From the NCBI RefSeq assembly GCF_014643735.1, contig NZ_BMKA01000010.1, positions 1 through 64,000 of the forward strand: a DNA stretch of 64,000 nucleotides. The letters run 5' to 3'. Below the pieces are notes generated by a model that worked only from the letters and a program-made list of their open reading frames with translations, ran no database searches and was not told where the DNA came from. Shown piece after piece: positions 17,513 through 26,119 of the stretch (positions within the stretch are counted from its first letter, which is position 1; each line of letters opens with the position of its first letter). This stretch comes from Neptunicoccus cionae (lineage in GTDB: Bacteria; Pseudomonadota; Alphaproteobacteria; Rhodobacterales; Rhodobacteraceae). The position numbers and the translations under genes are program-made.

Positions 17513-18390
17513 CTGCCTTGTCTTTTGCCGATGCGATGCAGCTTTTTGTGGTCGGCCTGTCACAAGGGTGCCTTTATAGCCTGATCGCGATTGGTCTGGT
17601 GCTTGTGTATAAGGCGACTGAGCAGGTGAATTTTGCCCAAGGCGAATTCATGATGCTGGGGGCATTTGTCGGGTATCAGTTCATCGTGCTGATGGGGATG
17701 CCCTACTGGCTGGGTGCGATGTTGACATTGGTCTTCATGGGCGCATTCGGCTACGGCGTCGAAGCGCTTGTGGTGCGGCGCCTGACGGGCCAGCCGGTGT
17801 TCACTGTCTTTATCCTGACGCTGGCATTGGGTATCGCGCTCAGGGCGGTTGCAGGGATAATTTGGGGGTTTGGCAACTATTCGTTGCCTGCTCCGGTTGA
17901 TGGCAATCTTACACTGGGCCCAGTGATCATTTCTTGGGCCAGCGTGTTGTCGATTGTTGTCACCGCGGTTGTCGCCAGCGCGCTGTACCTGTTTTTCCGT
18001 TACGCTCGGCAGGGTGTCGCCATGCAGGCGTTGTCCCTGAACCAGTTAGCAGCGTTCTACATGGGTATTCCTGTGAAACGGCTGACATCCTCGATCTGGG
18101 CAATGTCCGCGATCTTTGGCGGGATTGCCGGACTGCTCCTGGGGCCAATGACGTTGGTTTCGACGCAGATGGGTTTTATCGGGTTCAAGGCATTTGCAGG
18201 GGCAATTGTCGGTGGTTTCGGCTCCATCCCCGGTGCGGTGATCGGTTGCTTGCTGATCGGTGTGACGGAACCGTTTTTCGATATCATGTTCCCGACCCTC
18301 AAAGGAATTGGTGCCTACTTGATCATGTTCCTTGTGCTGTTGATCCGTCCGCAAGGCCTGCTGGCCCAAATTTATGCAAAGAAGGTCTAA
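17509..18390 (+). CDS. Liv-type ABC permease, LivH family (system 2)
   Basis: A 293-residue membrane protein with LivH marks: GCLYSLIAIGLVLVYKATEQVNFAQGEFMMLGAF near the start and AFAGAIVGGFGSIPGAVIG near residue 230. It begins the second transporter, whose receptor gene is displaced to the end of the block (22869), behind an acyl-CoA synthetase. The ATGA overlap with the racemase-like gene ties transport to the catabolic enzymes. Confidence 0.92.
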   Translation: MTALSFADAMQLFVVGLSQGCLYSLIAIGLVLVYKATEQVNFAQGEFMMLGAFVGYQFIVLMGMPYWLGAMLTLVFMGAFGYGVEALVVRRLTGQPVFTVFILTLALGIALRAVAGIIWGFGNYSLPAPVDGNLTLGPVIISWASVLSIVVTAVVASALYLFFRYARQGVAMQALSLNQLAAFYMGIPVKRLTSSIWAMSAIFGGIAGLLLGPMTLVSTQMGFIGFKAFAGAIVGGFGSIPGAVIGCLLIGVTEPFFDIMFPTLKGIGAYLIMFLVLLIRPQGLLAQIYAKKV

Positions 18391-18393
18391 GCC

Positions 18394-19473
18394 ATGCGCG
18401 TAATTTTTCGCAAATCCTATGTTCAGGACATCCAGCTTTTCCGCGACCGTGGACAGGCATTCTGGTATCTGCTGTTTGCCGCGATCGCACTGGCCGCGCC
18501 GCTGTTTCTGGACGGCTATTTTCTGGATGAACTCTCATTCGTATTCATCTATGCTATCGCGGGTCTCGGGCTAATGGTGCTGACCGGATTTTCCGGGCAG
18601 GTGAGTTTCGGACAGGCGGCGTTTGTCGCAATCGGTGCCTACACTCACACGATCCTGCTGACCCGTTACAGCGTGCCGTGGCTTTTGTCGCTGCCGATAG
18701 CGGCATTGGTGGCTGGGCTGGTCGGGTTGGCCGTCGGACGGATCTGCGGAAAGATGCACGGGCTGTATCTGGCGATTGCCACGCTTTCGATTGCGATTGT
18801 GACCGAACGGCTCATCGGTGGTGCGGGCGATTTCACAGGCGGTCATCGTGGCCTTTCGGTGCCGGAAATCAATATTCTCGGGCTGGCCATCGACGAAAGC
18901 TGGAAAGTTTATCTGCTGAATTTTGTCATCTTCGTGGGTTGTATCCTGATCGTTCGCAACCTGACACGCACAAGGTCGGGTCGCGCCATGATTGCGATCC
19001 GCGACTCCGAAGTGTCGGCGCGGGCGTTGGGAACCAATGTGGCCTTCTTCAAGGCATATGCGTTCTTCATCTCGGCAGTTTTTGCGGGCCTCGCGGGCGG
19101 GCTGCTGGCGCACGCCTTCTTCTACATCACGCCGGAAACCTTCGGAATGGGGGAATCCATCCGTCTGCTGTTGATGATCGTCGTCGGCGGGATCGGAACC
19201 ATCCACGGCGCGGTTTTTGGGGCGTTCTTTATCGTGCTGCTGCCAACCGTGTTGAGCTGGGTCAAGATCGTGCTGCCCAGTGCAGTCGCCACGTCCGGCG
19301 GTTTCGATAGTCTTGCATTCGGTCTGATCCTGCTGGGGTTCATCCTGTTCGAACCTGACGGACTTTATGGACGCTGGACCAAGATCCATCACTATTTCAA
19401 CGTGTTCCCGATGTACAAGAAGCGCAGTTTCCAGCGTCAGAAGACATTCCTCAAAACGGAGCGTTTAAGATGA
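18394..19473 (+). CDS. Liv-type ABC permease, LivM family (system 2)
   Basis: A 359-residue LivM-type membrane protein. Typical stretches are IAGLGLMVLTGFSGQVSFGQAAFVAIGAY and the loop SGRAMIAIRDSEVSARALGTN. It carries an extra basic C-terminal tail of about 35 residues (YKKRSFQRQKTFLKTERLR) that the LivM protein of system 1 lacks. It starts 3 bp after livH and overlaps the next ATPase gene by 4 bp. Confidence 0.92.
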   Translation: MRVIFRKSYVQDIQLFRDRGQAFWYLLFAAIALAAPLFLDGYFLDELSFVFIYAIAGLGLMVLTGFSGQVSFGQAAFVAIGAYTHTILLTRYSVPWLLSLPIAALVAGLVGLAVGRICGKMHGLYLAIATLSIAIVTERLIGGAGDFTGGHRGLSVPEINILGLAIDESWKVYLLNFVIFVGCILIVRNLTRTRSGRAMIAIRDSEVSARALGTNVAFFKAYAFFISAVFAGLAGGLLAHAFFYITPETFGMGESIRLLLMIVVGGIGTIHGAVFGAFFIVLLPTVLSWVKIVLPSAVATSGGFDSLAFGLILLGFILFEPDGLYGRWTKIHHYFNVFPMYKKRSFQRQKTFLKTERLR

Positions 19474-20237
19474 ACGGGTTGGAGATAGATAACGTATCGC
19501 TTTCCTTTGGTGGTTTGAAAGCGGTGGATGGCTTGAGCTTTTCAGTTGAACCGGGGTCGGTGTTCACCATCATTGGCCCCAATGGCGCGGGCAAAAGCAC
19601 GGTGTTCAACCTCATCTGCCGGATTTACGATCCGTCGCAAGGCGACATCCGGTTCAACGGCAAAAGCCTGCGAAAAGCGAAATCCCATGAGGTAATCAAC
19701 CACGGCATTGCGCGGACGTTCCAGAATATCGAACTGTTCGAACATGCGTCATTGCTTGATAACTTGCTGATCGGGCGCATCCGTCACGGCAAATTCGGGC
19801 CTCTGAGTGAGCTGTTTTTTACCCGTTCGCAGATGCGTCAGGAACTGGCCCACCGCCGCAAAGCCGAAGAAATAATCGAGTTTCTTGATCTCGAAGGCTA
19901 CCGTCATGCACGGGTTGCGGATTTGCCGTATGGCGTGCGCAAAAAGACCGAAATGGCCCGCGCGTTGGTGTCGGAGCCAAAGATCCTGTTGCTGGACGAA
20001 CCGTCAAGCGGACTGACCAGCGAGGAAACCGACGATACTGCTTTTGTGATTGAAGATATCCGCGAGGTCCTGGGTGTCACCGTTGTTATGATCGAACACG
20101 ACATGAAACTGGTGAACAAAGTTTCGGACATGGTGCTGGCCATCAACGAAGGCCGGTTTCTTGCAAGCGGCAGCGCATCCGAAGTTCAAAGCGATCCCGA
20201 TGTTCAGGCGGCATATCTGGGAGGGCAGGCAGCATGA
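19470..20237 (+). CDS. Liv-type ABC ATPase, LivG family (system 2)
   Basis: A 255-residue ATPase with Walker A GPNGAGKS (36-43), a degenerate signature LPYGVRKKTEMARAL typical of this LivG subgroup, Walker B LLLDEPSSGL and the switch His in MIEHDMKLV. The C-terminal VQAAYLGGQA ending is family-typical. It overlaps the genes on both sides by 4 bp. Confidence 0.92.
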   Translation: MNGLEIDNVSLSFGGLKAVDGLSFSVEPGSVFTIIGPNGAGKSTVFNLICRIYDPSQGDIRFNGKSLRKAKSHEVINHGIARTFQNIELFEHASLLDNLLIGRIRHGKFGPLSELFFTRSQMRQELAHRRKAEEIIEFLDLEGYRHARVADLPYGVRKKTEMARALVSEPKILLLDEPSSGLTSEETDDTAFVIEDIREVLGVTVVMIEHDMKLVNKVSDMVLAINEGRFLASGSASEVQSDPDVQAAYLGGQAA

Positions 20238-21004
20238 CCGAGGTACTGCGCGCCAGCAACGTCGAAACGATGTATGGCAGGGTGATGGCCATTCGCGGCA
20301 TCAGCCTGACGGTCAAGGAAGGGTCGGTCGTTACGGTCATGGGCTCCAATGGGGCGGGCAAAACGACGATTTTGAAAACCATCTCCGGCGCGCTTGATCC
20401 GTTCAAGGGGCAGGTGGAATTTGAAGGGCGCGATATCACCGCGCTTGACCCAGATGTCATCGCGCGCGTCGGCATCGCCCATTCACCCGAAGGGCGCGAA
20501 GTGTTTTCCCTCTTGTCGGTCAAGGACAACCTGATGATGGGTGCCTATTGCCGCAAGGATCGCGATGAAGTGGCGCGTGACTTGGAAAAGGTGCTGGGCT
20601 GGTTTCCCGTGCTGCGCACCTTTCTGGAAAAGCAGGCGATCTATCTATCTGGTGGGCAACAACAGATGTTGGCTTTGGGTCGCGCGTTTATGCAGCGTCC
20701 GCGCGTGATGTTGCTGGACGAGCCGTCGCTGGGCCTGTCACCGCTCCTGATTTCCGAGATTTTCCAGATCATCAAACGGATCAACGTCGAAGAAGGCGTG
20801 ACCATGTTGCTGGTTGAACAGAACGCCAGTGTTGCGCTGCCGGCCGCCGATTTCGGGTACGTCCTTGAAACCGGCCGGATCGTTATGGAAGGTGAACGCG
20901 ACGTTCTCATGAAAAGTGCTGACATTCGCGAATTCTACCTTGGCATCAAAGCAGAAAGTGCGCGCGGCGACCGCCGCTGGAAAGCAAGAAAGACGTGGCG
21001 ATGA
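20234..21004 (+). CDS. Liv-type ABC ATPase, LivF family (system 2)
   Basis: A 256-residue ATPase with Walker A GSNGAGKT (37-44), signature LSGGQQQMLAL, Walker B LLLDEPSLGLSP and LLVEQNASVAL. The C-terminal tail after FYLGIK is extended and basic. Its stop overlaps the ATG of the FadD-like ligase at 21001, which places the ligase in the same translational chain as the transporter. Confidence 0.92.
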   Translation: MTEVLRASNVETMYGRVMAIRGISLTVKEGSVVTVMGSNGAGKTTILKTISGALDPFKGQVEFEGRDITALDPDVIARVGIAHSPEGREVFSLLSVKDNLMMGAYCRKDRDEVARDLEKVLGWFPVLRTFLEKQAIYLSGGQQQMLALGRAFMQRPRVMLLDEPSLGLSPLLISEIFQIIKRINVEEGVTMLLVEQNASVALPAADFGYVLETGRIVMEGERDVLMKSADIREFYLGIKAESARGDRRWKARKTWR

Positions 21005-22848
21005 ACACAATGCAAGACCAATCCACCGCAGGATGGACGCCGCCGCCGGTCCAGATTGACGGCTGTGACACGTTCTCCAAACTGTTCCGGCAGAACTGCA
21101 AGAAGTTCGGCAACAAAATCGCAATCCGCGAAAAGGATTTCGGCATCTGGAAAGAATTCAGCTGGCTGGACTATTACGCATCCGCGCGCAGGGTCGGGTG
21201 TTCACTTATGGCGTTGGGCTACCGTGAAGGTGACGTGGCCGCGATCATTAGTGAAGACAACAAGGAGTGGGTGTTTGCCGACCTTGGCATCCAGTGCATC
21301 GGGGCCACGACTCACGGGCTATATCCTACTTTGCAGGAAAAGCAAGTTGCCTATCAGTTGAACGATAGCGGAGCGAAGGTGCTATTCGTTGAGGATGAAG
21401 AGCAGCTAGATAAGTATCTGGGTGTGGAGGACCAGCTTGATCATCTCGAAAAAGTTATCGTATTTGATATGGAAGGGTTGCGCAGTTTCCAGCATGACAA
21501 AGTCATAGGCTGGGAAGAATTTCTCGCACTGTCGGACGCTAAAATCGAAGAACTGAGCGTTGAATTTGAGCGCCGCGTTGATGCGGGCGATCCCGAAGAT
21601 ATCGCAACGCTGATCTATACGTCCGGCACAACCGGTGCTCCCAAAGGTGCCGCGATGTCGCACCGCTTCTTTCTAGCGCAATCGGATAATTACCCCGAAT
21701 TGCCGCTCGGACCGGGCGATGAAGTTTTGACGTTCCTGCCGCTGTGTCACGCGGCCGAACGGATCCTGTCTGTCTGCGTGCCGATCCGTCACGGCATAAC
21801 CATCAACATCGCGGAAAGCGGCGATACATTTGCCGCTGACATTCAGGAAGTCGCGCCAACATTCATCTTTGCGGTGCCGCGCGTGTGGGAAAAATTCTAT
21901 TCCCGTATCAATTTTGTGATGAATGATGCCACCGCATTTGGCCGGTTTGCCTATGACCAAGCCCTGAAAACGGCTGGACGCAGGGAGGCATTGATTGCTG
22001 CGGGAAAATCTGTGCCGACGATGCTTAGGCTTAGGCATAAGGTGCTGGACTTTCTGGTGCTTCGAAATATCAGGGTCGAACTGGGACTGGCGCGCGCGCA
22101 TACGATCGTATCGGGTGCGGCACCGATTTCAGCCCGACTGCTCAGCTGGTTCAATGCCCTTGGGGTGACAGTACAAGAGGCATATGGCCAGACCGAAACC
22201 GGCATTGTGACTGCAACCATACCGGGCAGATCACCGATCGGTTCCATCGGCCGGGCAATGCGCAATGTCGAAGCGAAACTGGCCGATGACGGTGAAATCC
22301 TCATTCGCTCATCCAGCAATTTTTCGGGTTATCTGAACCAGCCTGAAAAGACGGCGGAAACCGTGGTCGATGGCTGGGTCTATACGGGTGATGTTGGGAC
22401 GATGGATGCCAATGGTGACCTAACTATTCTGGACCGCAAGAAGGACATCATCATCACCGCAGGCGGCAAGAACATTACGCCTTCGCAGTTGGAAAACGAG
22501 CTCAAATTCTCGCCCTATATTTCTGATGCGGTGATCATCGGGGACAAGCGCAAATACCTGAGCGTGCTGATCATGATCGACCACGAAAACGTTGAAAAAT
22601 ACGCGCAGGAAAAGCGTATCCCGTTTTCCAACTACAAATCCCTGTGCGCAAACACCCAAATCCAGGACTTGATCGAAGGCGAGGTGGAACAGGCGAACAG
22701 CGGTTTCGCGCCGGTCGAGCAGGTAAAGAAATTCCGGCTGATCGACGTACTTTTGACAGCCGAAGACGACGAGCTGACTCCGACGATGAAGCTTAAGCGC
22801 AACGAGATCGAGCGCAAATACAAAGACCTGATCGAAACGATGTATTGA
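21001..22848 (+). CDS. long-chain acyl-CoA synthetase, FadD15-like
   Basis: A ligase of 615 residues. The start at 21001 is preferred over 20995 because it makes the ATGA overlap used throughout this operon. The A3 motif is LIYTSGTTGAPKG near residue 203, the A8 block is GWVYTGDVGTMDANGDLTILDRKKDII, and the C-terminal half has TPTMKLKRNEIERKY. The longer size and the EAYGQTETGIVT block are those of long-chain and bulky-acid ligases. It sits between the ATPase and receptor genes of transporter 2, an arrangement that suggests vectorial uptake and activation of the imported acid. Confidence 0.9.
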   Translation: MNTMQDQSTAGWTPPPVQIDGCDTFSKLFRQNCKKFGNKIAIREKDFGIWKEFSWLDYYASARRVGCSLMALGYREGDVAAIISEDNKEWVFADLGIQCIGATTHGLYPTLQEKQVAYQLNDSGAKVLFVEDEEQLDKYLGVEDQLDHLEKVIVFDMEGLRSFQHDKVIGWEEFLALSDAKIEELSVEFERRVDAGDPEDIATLIYTSGTTGAPKGAAMSHRFFLAQSDNYPELPLGPGDEVLTFLPLCHAAERILSVCVPIRHGITINIAESGDTFAADIQEVAPTFIFAVPRVWEKFYSRINFVMNDATAFGRFAYDQALKTAGRREALIAAGKSVPTMLRLRHKVLDFLVLRNIRVELGLARAHTIVSGAAPISARLLSWFNALGVTVQEAYGQTETGIVTATIPGRSPIGSIGRAMRNVEAKLADDGEILIRSSSNFSGYLNQPEKTAETVVDGWVYTGDVGTMDANGDLTILDRKKDIIITAGGKNITPSQLENELKFSPYISDAVIIGDKRKYLSVLIMIDHENVEKYAQEKRIPFSNYKSLCANTQIQDLIEGEVEQANSGFAPVEQVKKFRLIDVLLTAEDDELTPTMKLKRNEIERKYKDLIETMY

Positions 22849-22868
22849 AACACCAAAGGGAGAGACCA

Positions 22869-24032
22869 ATGAAGAAACTAGCAACAGCACTTGCGTTTAC
22901 CGCAATGACAGCCACCGGCGCGATGGCCGAGGGGCTGCAGGGCGTGACCGACGACATGATCACGCTTGGCACCTATACGGACCTAAGCGGGCCGTTGGCA
23001 GTCTGGGGTGTGCCCGAGGCGAATGGCCTGCGCATGCGCGTGGACGAGATCAATGCGGCGGGCGGCATTCACGGTCGCCAGCTTGAGATTATAATCGAGG
23101 ACACGCAATATCAGGTGCCCCGCGCGATTCAGGTTGCAAACAAACTGATGCGCCGCGACCAGATTTTTGCGATGGTTGGCGCGCTTGGCACACCGATGAA
23201 CCTAGCGATCATGCCGCAACAAATTGAAGCGGGAATTCCCAACATGTTCCCGATGTCGGCCGAGGTCGAGATGTATGAACCATTGGATCCGATGAAATAC
23301 GCATTTTTTCGCAGCTATACAGACCAGTTTCGCGCGGGCGTTGCATACTTCAAGGAAAATGGTGATTTCTCAACACCCTGCATTGCGCAACTCGCAAATG
23401 AAGCTGGTGAATCAATGGCGCTTGGCGTCACGCAGCAATTGGCAGAGTATGACATGAAAGTCGCGGCCAAAACGGAGCATTCGGCAACCGAATCCGATAT
23501 GCTCTCGTCTGTAACCACATTGAAAAACGCCGGTTGCGATATCGTGTTTCTGGCGGGTGGGGTGCGCGATACAATTCTAGTTGTTGCAACATCTAAAAAG
23601 CTTGGTTTTGAACCGACTTTCGTGACTGGAATGGTGTCCTATATGGATGCAGTTGCGACTGCCGCTGATGGCGCGATGGATGGTCTATATCTGGTATCGC
23701 CTTTTGTTTTTGCGAACGCAGGAGACTCCGAAGGGGAAGCAAAACGTATCCTGGAGAGTTACAGCGAAATTTACGGTGAAAAGATGGCCCCACAAGCGCA
23801 GCTTGGTTACGTTTTCATCGACCTGATTGCCGTGGCGCTCGAAGCTGCTGGTCGCGATCTGACGACCGAAGGATTTCTGGCCGCAACCGAAGCGATCACT
23901 AGCTATGTTGATCCGATCGGCGGCCAGTCGGTCAGCTTTGGCCCGGAAGACCATCAGGGCATCGAAAGTCTGATTATGGCAAAAGTCGAAGACGGTAAAT
24001 GGACTATTGCGGCCCGCGGGCTCGACTACTAA
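22869..24032 (+). CDS. Liv-type ABC transporter substrate-binding protein (system 2)
   Basis: A 387-residue periplasmic receptor. The start at 22869 follows GGGAGAGACCA and gives the signal peptide MKKLATALAFTAMTATGAMA with cleavage after AMA. The mature protein starts with GVTDDMITLGTYTDLSGPLAVWG, as in Peripla_BP_6 receptors for organic acids. It is only distantly similar to the receptor at 2562, so the two transporters probably differ in ligand. A hairpin terminator follows at 24050. Confidence 0.9.
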   Translation: MKKLATALAFTAMTATGAMAEGLQGVTDDMITLGTYTDLSGPLAVWGVPEANGLRMRVDEINAAGGIHGRQLEIIIEDTQYQVPRAIQVANKLMRRDQIFAMVGALGTPMNLAIMPQQIEAGIPNMFPMSAEVEMYEPLDPMKYAFFRSYTDQFRAGVAYFKENGDFSTPCIAQLANEAGESMALGVTQQLAEYDMKVAAKTEHSATESDMLSSVTTLKNAGCDIVFLAGGVRDTILVVATSKKLGFEPTFVTGMVSYMDAVATAADGAMDGLYLVSPFVFANAGDSEGEAKRILESYSEIYGEKMAPQAQLGYVFIDLIAVALEAAGRDLTTEGFLAATEAITSYVDPIGGQSVSFGPEDHQGIESLIMAKVEDGKWTIAARGLDY

Positions 24033-24049
24033 TCTGTCAGTGATAAATG

Positions 24050-24080
24050 CGGGCGGTGCTTCGGTTCCGCCCGTTGGTTT
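24050..24080 (+). terminator. hairpin downstream of receptor 2
   Basis: CGGGCGG at 24050-24056 pairs perfectly with CCGCCCG at 24067-24073 over a 10-nt loop, followed by a T-rich TTGGTTTT. It separates the transporter genes from the TetR gene and argues against the ATG at 24007 as the TetR start. Confidence 0.6.
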
Positions 24081-24093
24081 TGAAAGAGTAGCT

Positions 24094-24714
24094 TTGACTA
24101 GAATCCATTGGCACAAAAAAACCAAAGATGCCAAAGGCCAGCAAAAGCTGAAACGGCGGGCCATGCTCAATCTGGCCGCGCATTCGTTTTCAACAGTCGG
24201 ATACAAACAGACATCGATGGATGACATCGCAGCGGCACTCGCAGTCACCAAGCCCGCGCTTTATTATTACGCCAAAAACAAAGAAGATATCCTGATGCAA
24301 TGCGCCCGCATCTCGCTGGAGCGGGTCGAGCTATGCTTCACATCGGCAAAGGAAGTTCAGGGTAACGGGCTTGATCGTATCCGCGTATTCTTTAGAGTCT
24401 ATGCGAACATGGTTGTGAGCGAATTCGGCTCTGCCTTGATGCGCGAAGCGCGGCGCAATCTGACCGGAGAAAATCAGAAGAATTTGCGTCAGACAATGAT
24501 AGACGGTCAGAATTTTCTTGAAAGTATTATCGCAGAAGGGATCAAAGACGGTTCTATCCGCGATTGCGACTCAAAGCGCCTCGCACATGTGCTTTTTTCG
24601 GCCTTCAACCAGATGCCGATCTGGTATAATCCGAAAGGGCCGCTTAACCCAGAGAGTATTGCAGATGAAATGCTGGAACTAATCATCCATGGCGTGGGTG
24701 CGAAGAATACTTGA
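24094..24714 (+). CDS. TetR-family transcriptional regulator
   Basis: A 206-residue protein with the TetR helix-turn-helix at about residues 24 to 68 (LAAHSFSTVGYKQTSMDDIAAALAVTKPALYYYAKNKEDI in parts) and an all-helical ligand domain. The TTG at 24094 is preferred: it follows GAAAGAG, lies after the terminator hairpin and gives the usual family length; the ATG at 24007 would overlap the receptor gene and run through the hairpin. TetR proteins of this kind in beta-oxidation operons sense acyl-CoA. The operator candidate is the palindrome at 12391-12408. Confidence 0.87.
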   Translation: MTRIHWHKKTKDAKGQQKLKRRAMLNLAAHSFSTVGYKQTSMDDIAAALAVTKPALYYYAKNKEDILMQCARISLERVELCFTSAKEVQGNGLDRIRVFFRVYANMVVSEFGSALMREARRNLTGENQKNLRQTMIDGQNFLESIIAEGIKDGSIRDCDSKRLAHVLFSAFNQMPIWYNPKGPLNPESIADEMLELIIHGVGAKNT

Positions 24715-24852
24715 TTCTAAATTTGTTGCCTATTCAAACAGCGCCGATTTTATTAAAGATTTAACATAAGATGGACTCTCGGATTTTTGAAGGAGCACTT
24801 TCATAATTAACATAAACTTCATTATGCGAATCTATCATGTACGCGGGCACAT

Positions 24853-25926
24853 TCTAATCTGGGTTGCGAATTTTCCCCTATCTTGCTGGAAAGCAAGGAG
24901 AATGAAAGATGGCGCATACTGAGCTAAACGTGCGTGAACGACGCAGGATCGAGGATATGCTGAATGCTAAGATGTCAGTCGGTGAAATTGCCGCTGATAT
25001 TGGCAGGCATAGATCCACCGTCTATCGCGAGATCAAGCGGAACTATTACCACGATGAAGAGATCCCGTATCTGAATGGGTATTACGGATTGAACGCGCAA
25101 GACTACGCAACGGATCGACGCGCGCGGCGGCGCAAGCTAGTGCGTTTGGATGAACTTCGAAAAGCCGTCATCACGCAGCTTAAAGAAGGATGGTCGCCCG
25201 AACAAATCGCAGGCCGCCTTAAATTTGAAGGTCAAACAATCCGTGTGAGCCATGAGACGATCTATGCCTACGTTTACGGCCCCGATGGCCAATCCAGAGA
25301 ACTTGCCCGTTACCTGCCAAACCGCCGCAAGAAACGAAGGCCGCATCATTCGCGTAAGCCACGTGGCCTTGTGTTTCCACCGGATCGATCCATCCATGAA
25401 CGCCCAGACTACGTTGATGGCCGGGAGACGTTTGGCGAATGGGAAGGCGATCTGATGATCTTTGAACGCGCCCAAGGCAAAGCAAATGTTGCCTCTCTGG
25501 TAGAACGTAAGACCCGCTTTGCCGTCCTATTCCGCAACAACGACCGGAGCACGACGCACCTGATGAACCGGCTGATGAGCGTGATGGAACGCGTCCCCCA
25601 GCCCGCTCGCAAATCCATCACCTTTGATCGTGGGATTGAGTTCAGGAATTGGCGCAAACTGAAGCCAGGGATCGGAACGGAGGCTTGGTTCTGTGATCCT
25701 CAAGCCCCGTGGCAAAAGGGTTCTGTTGAGAACCTGAACAAACGTGCGCGCCGTTACTTGCCACGCGATGCGCCTGTAGCCGCGTTCTCAGATCGAGATA
25801 TGAAGTCGATCTGTGACCGCTTGAACGGCACCCCCAGAAAGTGTCTGGGATGGCGCACACCAACCGAAGCCTTCAGAGAAGAACTAATGAAACTGAGATA
25901 GCGGAAACCGTCGCAACGACACTTGA
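24853..25926 (+). mobile_element. IS30-family insertion sequence
   Basis: A transposase gene is framed by imperfect terminal inverted repeats: the left end near 24853-24869 and the right end near 25911-25926 share the core GTTGCGA/TCGCAAC and several flanking bases. The ends are placed to within a few bases only, and no target duplication was assigned with confidence. The element marks the border between the catabolic island and the defence island and seems intact. Confidence 0.75.
24909..25901 (+). CDS. IS30-family transposase
   Basis: A 330-residue DDE transposase. The N-terminal helix-turn-helix (about residues 9 to 43, with SVGEIAADIGRHRSTVYREIKRN) binds the ends. The DDE residues sit in FGEWEGDLM, TFDRGIEF and KGSVENLNKR. 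The length and motifs are those of full IS30 transposases, with no frameshift. A good AAGGAGAATGAAAG stretch precedes the ATG. Confidence 0.95.
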   Translation: MAHTELNVRERRRIEDMLNAKMSVGEIAADIGRHRSTVYREIKRNYYHDEEIPYLNGYYGLNAQDYATDRRARRRKLVRLDELRKAVITQLKEGWSPEQIAGRLKFEGQTIRVSHETIYAYVYGPDGQSRELARYLPNRRKKRRPHHSRKPRGLVFPPDRSIHERPDYVDGRETFGEWEGDLMIFERAQGKANVASLVERKTRFAVLFRNNDRSTTHLMNRLMSVMERVPQPARKSITFDRGIEFRNWRKLKPGIGTEAWFCDPQAPWQKGSVENLNKRARRYLPRDAPVAAFSDRDMKSICDRLNGTPRKCLGWRTPTEAFREELMKLR

Positions 25927-26119
25927 GTATCCAGCGGGTGCGCGCTACCCCCGACTGCGACTCTTGTTAGAAAACAAAAGGCGCAAGATAGAAGGTTGGC
26001 GGTACGCTGGGGTGCCGGTGAACGTGATGGCGCTCGACCATATTCCGCGAGTTCAAGCGCAATCCTTCTCCGATCCATGCATCCCGCTGGTCGAGGTGCC
26101 ATAGAGTGTCACGCAGCAT

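Noticed and set aside
24007-24093. Longer TetR protein starting at the ATG at 24007
   Set aside because: This start overlaps the receptor gene, and the leader would span a clear terminator hairpin; the TTG at 24094 gives the usual length.
25927-26119. A 72-codon minus-strand frame right of the IS30 element
   Set aside because: It crosses the end of the IS, shows no family pattern and no start signal.
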